Shown one piece after another: positions 55,000-64,000 of a stretch of DNA of 64,000 bases (positions within the stretch are counted from its first letter, which is position 1; each line of letters opens with the position of its first letter). The notes below the pieces were generated by a model that searched no databases, was not told the origin of the DNA, and saw nothing but the letters and a program-made list of their open reading frames with translations. The stretch lies in contig JAQFVV010012395.1 in NCBI GenBank assembly GCA_028023455.1, positions 6,076,001 through 6,140,000 of the forward strand, read 5' to 3'. The position numbers and the translations under genes were made by a program. Source of the stretch: Epiperipatus broadwayi (Eukaryota; Onychophora; Udeonychophora; Euonychophora; Peripatidae).

Positions 55000-56085
55000 T
55001 CTAAAAGACGTGATTATAAAATCTGTTCTTTTTTACAAATCATTACATACATAACATATCTTTCAATAAAAATCAAGTTATTTTTATTAATTGTATACTT
55101 GAATACCAGAATCACAGATGGATAACAATAGACGCAATCCTATTAATCTGGAAACCAAAAATTCATTAACTTTCACAATCTGGATAAAATTTTAAAAGAA
55201 GTTATGGTCTTGAATGTTCTTATCTATCAGTCATGATTATAATGAGCTATAGTTTATTTAATTAATATTTTTATTTAATTTTGAATATCTGCATTGGGAG
55301 CAATAATTTATTTTATTTTTTCTACTCAAAAGATATCTGTTATAAGTCTGACTAATCACTGAATATTAGAAACCACTATATATCCATGTCTCAGATTAGT
55401 TTCTGCCTATTATTATTCTTCAATTCGGAGCAAGATTTGTACTAATACACCTATCAGCCACTTTTACATCTATAATTATCCCAGAGCTAATAATCTGAGA
55501 TTCAAAAAAATTTTTAAACCCAAGCCAACACTCTAAATAGTTATATAAATCTATATTAAGTTAGCAATTATTTATTTTAGTAATCTCGATATGGTATATG
55601 TTTATATCCTTATCAAATAGAGTTGATTGATTTTTCAGCCTTACAACAGATAGCTCTGGAATTGAAGATCACTGTATTAAAAAGTAATACTAGTAGAGTA
55701 AATAGATCAACATATCTATATTTTAAAATAAAATTGGAAAAAATCACTGACCTGTAAATTAATCAATCTAATTGATAGACATGAGGGTCCAATCTCACAC
55801 AAGATTAATATTGGTTTTAATCCACTTTCAACATCCTGTGGAGATGTGTAATTATAAGCATATGACCAAAGACATGTAAAAAAATGTATGACCACACACA
55901 ATCTATTACATGAAATGTGCACCTTGCATATCACGTCTTTTTCATATGTCTTTGGTCATGTGTTCATGATTACACCCCTCCACAAGATAATAAAAGCAGA
56001 TAGAAACCAGTCCCTACTTTGCAAGAGAATGGGGTAGTGAAATTTGTACTACAAAAATATTATTCATTAAGTGGATAATCTCTTG
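55000..56085. other. Unassigned, possible old hammerhead-element relics
   Basis: Around 55370-55560, CAGATTAGTTTCTGCC and TAGTTATATAAATC recall the 3' half and the AGCTATATGGGG part of the HHR families in the same order. CATATGACCAAAGACATGT (55859-55877) and CATATGTCTTTGGTCATGTG (55944-55963) form an inverted repeat. No gene. Confidence 0.4.
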
Positions 56086-56089
56086 AATA

Positions 56090-58400
56090 TGAATGACTAA
56101 GAATCATCATCATTTTCAAATCATTATCAGTCCACTCCAGGATGAAGGTCTTTTCAAGTTCAATCCATATTTTTCGATTTTTAGCATCTTCTCCACATCA
56201 TACCTGCACACTTCCTTATTTTATACATCCATCTCACATGTGGTCTCTTTCAAGATCTTTTACAATCTCTTGGAATTCAGTTTAAAATTTCAACTGTTCA
56301 TATAATTTCTAACAATATATTCAATCCAATTCCATTTCAATCTCAATTCTTTCAATGATATCAGCAACATCTGTTCTCATACCAATGTATTTCATTTTTG
56401 ATTTTTTGTTATTCCCAACATGCATGTCTCCCAACTTATTTGAGTGGTCTGAAGTCTCTATATTGCTCTTTAAGTGTTCAAGTATTAGATCCATAAACAA
56501 AAACTGGTAAAATACATTTATTAAAAATCTTTCTTTTCAAATTCAAAATCATTCTAACCAAGTTTAATTCTATGCTAATTTCGTCCATTATGTTTCCATC
56601 TGTATTAATAATCTGACCAAGGTGTTTGTAGTTGTTAATTTATTCTAACTTATCATTATCAATCTTTATTTTCATATTTTGAGCAAATCAATTAAACATT
56701 ACTTTAGTCTTTTTAATATTTTCCTTTAGTCCTAGTTTCCTACTTTCATCTGATAACTTCTGCAACATTTCCTGCAGGTCTGAAGCATTATTTGCAAAAA
56801 CAGCTATACCATCTGCAAAATTTAAATGACTTAAATAATCTCCATTTACTTTTATTCCATTAGCTTCCTATTTTAATTCACAAAATACTTCTTGCATCAC
56901 TGCAGTAAAAAGTTTTGGAGATATGGATGAAGTCACCCTGCCTTACATCCTTCTCATTGTTAACATTCCTAGTATTATTATGTAATAAAATTGTTGCTGT
57001 TGCATTTTTATAAATATTCTTCAAAATATGACAACATTCTGGGTCTATAACTTGAAGATCTAATGCTTTAATCACTGAAAAAATACTTATAGATGAAATG
57101 CATTTTCATAATCTACAAATCCAAAGCATAATGGCAACTCATATTCATTGGCCCTTTCTATAACTTCTTTCAATACTTGGATTCCACTGTACTAAAATCA
57201 CTTTTAAATCCAACTTGTTATTTTGATTGGTTGAATTCCAAAGTTCTCTATGTATGAGTTGTAACTATTGTGGTAAAGATTTTGTATAGAACTATAAAAG
57301 ACTAATAGGTCTGTAATTTCTAATATTTTTATCATCTTTTTTTCTTATTGCAAAAATAAGCTTCCTACCATTACCAAAATGTTATTTTACACTCTTAAGA
57401 GTTTTATTCTCTCCTAAACTTTCCTTTCTAGTTCACTTTCTTCTATCATGATTCTCTTTTTCGCACCATTTTACCAAAATTTGAGATATTCAATCCTTCT
57501 TAATGCAACATTTTTATAAATCTTCATATTTCTTTTTTACTTCATAAATTCTTTAGTCTCAGAAGAAATTTGACTGATCAATTTATCTTTGCTGCAGTTT
57601 TTAAAAATGTATCAGTTATTTTCCTATTAATTTCATTTAAATCTGAACCAGGTTCAAAATCTGTTAATATTTGAAAATGGTTGCAAGTTCTAATTTAAAT
57701 TCATTAGAAAGTTTTTGAAGTTTAGAAATATCACCAATAAATATTATTTTTCTTAATAATTTTGTCTCTCTAGTTTTGCATTAACATGTATGTATCTTAC
57801 ATCTCTCTTTCTGGTTTGAATTTATTAAGAACATTACAATCTTGAAATATGTATTTTCTGTCATTCAAAATATAATCCAATTCTTTTGTATTTTCATTTG
57901 GGTGCTTCCACATCTATTTTCTTTTAACATTTTTCTCAAAAGAAGAATTCATAATATAAAGTTTTTCTTTTCCTGCAAACTCCGCAAGTCTATGTCTTTT
58001 CTTATTTCTATCACCGTAACCAAATTTATCTACAATACTTTCATCATTCAATTGTTTACCAATCCTAACACTAAATTCTTCCATAACAATTTTGAAATGT
58101 TGCTTGGTACATCCATATAAAAATCCTCTACTATTTCATCACTATGAGAATTTGTTGAGTTATAAACCTGAATTATTCATATTTGATATCAATCTCCACA
58201 ATGTTGTTCTTTCAATTTTTATTTCTAATAAATTCTACTCTACATATACTTTTAATATTTGTGCCTTGCAGTACAGTTCATGTCCAATTTTTAAATCATC
58301 TCTTCACATTTTCTTCTAACTTCATAAAGTCCAATTATGTCCCATTTAATATGAGATAGTTCTTCCAGTTCTTACAATCTTCCTTCACTTGAAATGCCAT
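56090..58400 (-). pseudogene. RTE-type LINE, antisense, near full span
   Basis: From right to left on the minus strand, endonuclease pieces include EVEKFCMDVPS-like, FKIVMEEFSVRIGKQ near 58040-58095 (the GDFNAxIG loop, degraded) and KFGYGDRNKKRHRLAEFAG near 57975-58030. RT follows with QVGFKSDFSTVESKYWKKL-like near 57170-57230, FVDYENAFHL near 57090-57125, and IKALDLQVIDPECCHILKNIYKNATATILLHNNT (56950-57075). DVRQGDFIHISKTF and a thumb SDESRKLGLKENIKKTKVMF near 56690-56770 follow. The C terminus runs to 56150, then a 3' tail of ATGATGATGATT (56100 region). Frameshifts and stops throughout. Confidence 0.82.
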
Positions 58401-58404
58401 TATC

Positions 58405-58855
58405 AGGGGATTTTTAGCATCCTCCACCTTTGGCCACCTGGCTGATGACTTTACAGCCACAAGGAAATATGGGACATGATTTGTTTTGTCTGGCATGAAT
58501 TCATGATTTTTATTTTCTTGGCAAATAGAAAGATATTTTCTTAGCAAACAAATATATGGAAACACTAACATTTTAAATTCACTACTATATTATAATCAGC
58601 AAGTGAAAGAACATTTTAATCACTATTTACATTTCTTTCATATATATAAAAAAAGATCTGGTATGGATGGAGGTGGAAGATAGGCTAATTTCTAAATAAA
58701 GTAGCAAGAAAACAATCAAACAAAAAGTTTTTTTTCCAGCTTTGGATGCTGTTAAACTCTAATGTATTCCAAACAAAGTTTAAAAAAGTCCAAAGTTAAA
58801 TGTTTTATATTTCAATTTATTATAAATATCTTAGATTTACATTGGTAGCAATAAT
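58405..58855. other. Region beside the RTE 5' end
   Basis: CCACCTTTGGCCACCTGGC near 58420 may belong to the RTE 5' untranslated region. Otherwise nothing was seen. Confidence 0.3.
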
Positions 58856-58861
58856 ACCATT

Positions 58862-59086
58862 TAATCTCCAGAGCCATCTATTATGAACCTGAGTAATTAA
58901 TGTGAACATTAGATGATAGCACCACTTATAGATCCCTAAATTTGCTTCTGAACATTGAAATTCATCTATGAGGAATATTAGATTTAAGCCAATAACCAGT
59001 CTTAGTTTAAATAGAAAATTTTCGATGCAGCCCTGTTATATGAAGTTCATTAATTCACCTAGTTTATAATAGATGGCTCTGAAATG
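58862..59086 (-). mobile_element. Foldback element with degenerate hammerhead, family M
   Basis: TCTCCAGAGCCATCTATTAT and its near-complement ATAATAGATGGCTCTGAAA (59067-59085) end a ~225-bp inverted repeat. On the minus strand the centre (about 58938-58983) reads ATTCCTCA, TAGATGA, a weak stem II, GAAGC and AAATTTAGGGAT. This matches an HHR order with core C3 and one GAAA base lost, while five of six stem I pairs remain. Inactive relic of a further family. Confidence 0.45.
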
Positions 59087-59099
59087 GATACAAAAATGA

Positions 59100-60800
59100 A
59101 TTACTCGTTCTAATGTCGCTGATAAAAAGGTGATGCTTTGTTAATAGTGACGCTTTATTCAGTAGATATTGCATTTCTAGCATTCATACATTTTGTTTTG
59201 CTAAAATATCTTTTGTTTGATTTAAAAAATATGCCACTGAATTTCCCAGAATTCTCTTAGTTTAGTTGTTTTTAGAAATTTGCAATTCAGCTGGGATTTA
59301 AAATTCTTAGCATTACAATATTTTAAATTTGCGAAGTTTAAATATTGCTATATAAACATGACATTGTCTGATATAGAGTGTGTATGAATAATCATCATTT
59401 GTGATAGAAAAGAAGTTTTAGAATTTCAAAGAGTCTCTGGATTTCAAAGAATCTCTTTGCAAATAATCTGATGGTTGCTCATTAAAAATACTTAATCCTT
59501 GAACAAAAATTTCTTATAAAGCAAATGATCCCAGAGCAGATTGCAATGAGGATTAGACTAGTTAAGCAGGCTTTAATTTGAGTTATTGTATGGCCTGATA
59601 AAGATGAAACTAAAGAAAAAGATTATTAAATGTATTTTTCAGAGGGTAGATATATGTGTTATACTCAATAATTTTTATTTTTTGTATTATGCAACATAAA
59701 ATATATTTTTGTGTGGTAAAAATATAAACTTTTATTGTTTATATATACCATATATGTGTATGATGAAATAAAATGGATCACACACTTTTGCACACCTAAA
59801 TAAATTTTTATTTATAATTTTTATCTTAAGTCTGCAAATTGCAAATAGAAAATTAAAATAAATGAAAAATTACTAAAAACATAAAAGAAAGCAGTGCATT
59901 TTATTAGAGCAATCTAGAGAAATGAAGACATCAATTTATATTAAAAATAGAGGTCTTTTAGATATGTTAGTATGATTAGCAGCCAGTAGAGTCCTTTGTG
60001 TCTTAGTAATGTAAAGAGCTTCTTAAAGAATATAATGTGGCTTTAAGTATTAAGATGGTAGAATAAATTGGATTGAGAAAATGGCAAACTATCATTACTG
60101 GTAGTTAATTCTTGTTACTTAATTCTAGTATTTTATTATTTAGTTCTCTTGGCTTTAGGCAGAGAACTTCATATATTTCTATATAGTAGAAACTACAAAA
60201 CACCTTTCCAAATATTATACTTTATTCTCTCTGTTATAAAATCTGAACTTCAAACAGCATGACTCAAAAAGACAAAAATCATATGCTGTAATGATGTACA
60301 TATATATTGAAATACAGACTTACTCTAACAAAGAGTGTTAAATTAAATTAGCAGTGATCATAAATTTCTAGTGAACAAATATGTTTAATTCTGTACCCAC
60401 TGTTCCCAAAATCATTGATTCATTCTACTATAACCCCCTTTCTTCCAAAAGAGTAAAAAAATAAATTAGTAGAAAAATAAAAATATATATTATTTTTAAT
60501 TCATAGATGCTACAATTATGAATTGTCATGCATGAGCTTCAAATTTACTAATTTAAAACCACCTAGAAATTGTACTTTTTGCAGTTTATTATCATTAATT
60601 TTCATTATAAGAAAAATGAAGAAAACGAATGTAGCTTTACTTTTATTAAAGTCTTATTTAAACATTTGTATCATGGTGAATAAAACATTAAAAATATTAG
60701 TAATATATGCATATGCACATCTTAAAAAGTTTATATATATAGCATTTTATTTATTTATTATTAAGTATGTTTGTCCATATTTCAATGTATATATGTAATA
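59100..60800. other. Unassigned A+T-rich DNA
   Basis: No gene, RNA or repeat that I can support. ORFs here are short and of A+T-driven composition. Confidence 0.5.
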
Positions 60801-60805
60801 TTATA

Positions 60806-60990
60806 TAATGAGCATCCCAATAGCTCTTAACAAGCTTTTCAGAATATCCCTATCCTCAGACCAGTTTCTAGCTTTGGCTTTCATCAGTGAAAAGCTTGTT
60901 AAGAGCTATTGGCATACTCATTATATAACATTTGTATACAAGTTATTAAATTAAGTCATGTGATATGTGACTTGATTTTCTTGTAATTAT
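60806..60990 (-). mobile_element. Hammerhead foldback element, family C copy 2
   Basis: CCAATAGCTCTTAACAAGCTTTT and its complement AAAAGCTTGTTAAGAGCTATTGG fold back, with ATAATGAGCAT and TACTCATTAT outside them. The right end AAGTCATGTGATATGTGACTTG is the shared terminal motif. One antisense ribozyme sits in the loop. Target duplication not resolved. Confidence 0.75.
60853..60893 (-). ncRNA. Hammerhead ribozyme (family C)
   Basis: Minus strand: stem I TTTTCA pairs TGAGGA through three or four Watson-Crick and two G-U pairs. Core CTGATGA (complement of 60881-60887), AGC/GCT stem II with loop CAAA and an A-A apposition at its base, GAAA, a one-pair stem III C[UG]G and UC. All conserved core bases are present. 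In stem II the AGC/GCT helix here against GGC/GCC in family B is a compensatory change. Confidence 0.6.
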
Positions 60991-60999
60991 ATACATAAT

Positions 61000-61345
61000 T
61001 TTAAAATTAAATTGTGTTCTATTTATGTGCATATTGTAAAATATATATATATAAACACATTTATTACTATTAAATGTAAATTTCTGTGCAATAATTTATA
61101 CAAATATTTCAGTTACCACAACTAATTAAAGTTGGAAGAGAAAGTTGAAAGTACATAATCTAGCAAATAGTGATCAAATTGTATAGAATTATTTTAAATT
61201 AAAAGATGGGTTTTATTGTTATTTTCTGATATGATTATGACTTTGGTTCCATCATAGATAAAAGATTTATCTAAATTATTACATAAAAATTTCCATTTGT
61301 ATTTAATGTTTGCATCTGCAAATTCATGAAATGTATATATATTGT
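61000..61345. other. Unassigned A+T-rich DNA
   Basis: No feature was seen apart from short (AT)n tracts. Confidence 0.5.
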
Positions 61346-61347
61346 AA

Positions 61348-63009
61348 CGGTATATAATACGCCAGTATATAATATGCCGCCATTACATTATTTTATATTA
61401 AAATAAAAAGATTATAAATAAAAATTGATTTATTAAAAAGAAAAAAACTTAACTTAAAAACTGAAAATTAAAAGCTGTTTAGCGTATATAATATATCGCA
61501 CAGATGGAATGAAAACTTTAAAACTATTATTTTCTTTTTAAAATAAAATAAAAAAGTATTTGAACATATTTTTTTTATAAAAAAAGATAAAAGATCTAAA
61601 TATAAAATATTTAGTAAAAAGTAACATAAGTAAAAATAGAAACAGGTATTAATTAATTCCTGAAATCTCAAAATGAAAATGATTGTGTTATTAATTATCG
61701 AAAAGCAAACTAGCTCTTGGGGATCTTATATAATTAAAAAGTCAGATGAAAGATATAGATAAAAATTGAAGATTGTTTCCTGCTCTGAAGCAGAATGTCC
61801 AATAAAAGCAGAAAACAACACTCGGACCCTAATGAAAATGATTGATTATTCAGTGAATCCGGACAATGTGTATAAAAGGAAAAATATTGAAATTAAGAAC
61901 AGTTCCAGCTTGATTTCGTGAGAAGGGTGATAAGATGCACTTGTCGTCTTCTCACACTTATTTCAAATGAAATGACTGTTGAATTATAAATGGTACTGTT
62001 GCAGACCCGAATAAAATAATACCAGGATTGAACCAGCTAAGGCCACCTTCAGATAGACCGGTCTTCAAATAAAGACTTTGTGGGAATTGACACCAGGAAC
62101 TAGGACTCTTCTACTGTAAGAGATATAACTGAAAAATTAAAAAAAAAAAAAAAATTACAAACTTTCAAGATTTGATAAGCTAAACCTAAATCTTTTAAAA
62201 TGAACTTTAATCTGACTTTTCAAATCAATTATTAATGTTTAATTTTTATACTTTTGAGTTTGCTGACTTAATCATTTCCATTTTTTTAAAAATATTTATT
62301 GATTAAATTATTTAAATGCATTAAATTTAAGTTGGGTATAGATGACTGCATAGATTCGTTAACGTTTAATTATGTTTTTTATTTTCATATTTGATTAGAA
62401 TATATAGATATTCAGTAAATATGATACCTCATGTTGAGTATCTAAAAATGTATTTATTCGAGTGTCTTTTAAGTTATTGGTGTCAATGCGGCATCTTATG
62501 ATGAATGCCATTGGGTTTATTGTAAATTTCCCTCTGCAATTACATCAATGACTTTATATTTTGATCGTTTATGTTTATTTTGAAATATTTTTAACTGAGT
62601 AATCTATGTAACCTATCTATACTCAACATTCTAAAGTAAAATTTATTAAAATGTCCATCTGTGCGAATAGTTTAAAATAATGATTTAAATTTAAAAATTA
62701 ATATTAAAATCTAAAGACATTTTATTCCTCAATTTTATTTATATGTGCGTTAATAAATGTTTTGTGTGTTAATTACTGGCAGTGGCTTATTTTTTTTTTT
62801 TTGATATTAATATATTTTGAGAATATAAATCTTTATTAAAACTTATAAAAATGTTTTAAATCTCTGCTACTCCATGAGCTAGTGACTAGGGCTGGCGGTC
62901 ATGATCTTAACAGCGCGTATCTCTCTACTTTATAAATTTTCTAGGTTCAAGTGGCCTAGTGATGCCCTGTATGGCAGATACAGTAAGACTCCATTCTATC
63001 CAACCATTA
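61348..63009 (+). mobile_element. LTR-like 1.7-kb unit, copy 2
   Basis: It starts TGTAACGGTATATAATACGC with CCGCCATTACA 30 bases on, and ends AACCATTATA inside an (AT)n tract. TATA box TATAAAAGG at 61871-61879, then GTTCCAGCTTGATTTCGTGAG and GACCGGTCTTC, as in copy 1. A possible AATAAA poly(A) signal is at 62010-62015. Later shared blocks include GGCATCTTATGATGAATGC, TGTGCGTTAATAAATG and CCATGAGCTAGTGAC. No gag or pol is adjacent, so a solo LTR or a non-autonomous unit is likely. Confidence 0.6.
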
Positions 63010-63490
63010 TAATATATATATATATATATATAAGTTACAAATGTTCAAGGTAATTTTTTTAAAAAATATAGAGCTTTGTATAATAAAAAAATCATAGCTT
63101 TGTATAATACTTCACTTTGTTTTCCATATAATGTTTAAAGATTGATAAATAGTTCAATAAATATATCATATCTTTTAAATAAAAATAATATTGTGTATCA
63201 AATTTTATGTAAGTGCAAGGCTTCATACATAAGTGAATCAAGGTGTAGTCTTGAGAAAAAGTTAAAAGGTCATCAATTACTATATTCACTTATAAAAAAT
63301 AAGAATATAATGATTTAATAATGACATTTGTTTTCTTTGGTCACAAAAATTTTGATTTGGAAAATACTAAGATTTTTCATGAGAAAAGAAACCATAAAAG
63401 AGGCAATTTTGATAAATAGAAATAGGATATCTTTGATTAATAGATAACATGTTAAGTTAAAAATTTATGAATCTTGGTATATAACATGAT

Positions 63491-63909
63491 ATATATTTCT
63501 TATAATAACTTCTTTTATATACACTTCAGTGCATGTATGTTTAAAGGATATATGTGTATATATTTGGATATGCATATGTATTTATAGATATAGGTATGGA
63601 TTTTATATATATATATGTCTATGGGTGGTGTGGATTTATATACCTATATATGTATGTAGGGAATATATGTGTATATTTTTGATATACACGTGTGTATATT
63701 TTATATATGTGTGAAGTGATGGTTATTTTTAATATTCAAATATTGTAGCTCTGATGAAGACTGCTGGACAGTCAAAACTGTAAGGAAAATAAAGAAGTTA
63801 TTTAAGAAAATTTGTTTGCATTGAAATGTATATGAAAGAAGTTATTATAAGCAATATATATATGAATATATGAAGATATGCAAAGAAAGTAAAAGAAAAG
63901 AATAAGATG
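63491..63909 (+). mobile_element. Hammerhead-like foldback element, family A copy 2
   Basis: A 419-bp insertion with the 9-bp duplication TAACATGAT (63482-63490 and 63910-63918). The left arm TATACACTTCAGTGCATGTA is diverged. The right arm (from TTAAGAAAATTTGTTTGC) matches 9227-9491 closely. Core at 63751-63779: CTGATGA, unpaired A, perfect GACTG/CAGTC, then AAAAC instead of GAAAC. The middle is filled by a TATATGTGTATA-rich microsatellite. The ORF at 63529-63714 is a translation of that microsatellite. Confidence 0.75.
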
Positions 63910-64000
63910 TAACATGATGTTTATTTTAGCTAAACTTGAATTTAAATAGTTTTTAGTTGAAGGTTAAGAAATTAACTGAAATACTTCTGCTGTTTGTTAT

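Noticed and set aside
63529-63714. 61-codon Cys/Tyr-rich ORF
   Set aside because: It is a translation of a TATATGTGTATA-type microsatellite inside the family-A element.

Overview
This window looks like nuclear DNA from an A+T-rich invertebrate animal. By eye it is about three quarters A+T, has no prokaryotic gene organisation, and is packed with degenerate eukaryotic retroelements: RTE-type and Jockey/I-like LINEs, Penelope-like elements, tRNA-derived SINEs and long LTR-like units. I could not identify the species and found no intact host protein-coding gene. Nearly every long ORF is either a shadow in A+T-rich DNA or a broken piece of a reverse transcriptase or endonuclease. The notable content is RNA-level: the window is full of hammerhead self-cleaving ribozyme (HHR) motifs carried by short non-autonomous elements. 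The strongest case is at 33840-38471, where nine head-to-tail units of exactly 435 bp lie behind 1.76 units in opposite orientation. The block is bounded by an 11-bp target-site duplication and nested in another HHR element. Each unit has a complete HHR with minimal stem III: six base pairs of stem I, CTGAGGA, a GTGC/GCAC stem II, GAAA, a CCATGG stem III and a UC cleavage site. This is the organisation of metazoan retrozyme or Penelope-associated HHR elements, which are thought to move through self-cleaved, possibly circular RNAs. Layout: 1-7.5 kb, SINE-like pieces, an RTE fragment and a Penelope-type GIY-YIG remnant. 7.5-12.3 kb, a dense run of foldback HHR elements of several families, five with readable target duplications across the window's families A, B, C and F. 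12.5-19.7 kb, RTE pieces, SINE-like units that combine an HHR with Pol III A and B boxes, a 520-bp inverted element and a perfect tRNA-derived SINE. 19.7-22.7 kb, two Penelope-like RT/GIY-YIG copies head to head, with a family-B HHR element inserted in one. 22.7-28.6 kb, an antisense RTE, an antisense LINE fragment and more HHR elements. 29.3-31.3 kb, a 2-kb LTR-like unit whose divergent relative lies at 61.3-63.0 kb. 33.8-38.7 kb, the HHR array. 39-41.5 kb, a less A+T-rich stretch of unknown nature. 42-46.3 kb, an inverted/tandem repeat followed by a broken LINE cluster. 50.3-51.6 kb, a second ~355-bp tandem repeat without an HHR. 54-64 kb, another antisense RTE, more HHR elements and the second LTR-like unit. 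How the parts may work together (inference): the HHR elements encode no protein, so they would need reverse transcriptase and endonuclease in trans. Penelope-like elements, known to carry HHRs in many animals, are the obvious donors, and their remains are present here. Across HHR families, one end of the insertion usually carries a TCATGTGA motif and the other end is an inverted, truncated copy, so a shared insertion mechanism with template switching or twin priming is plausible.
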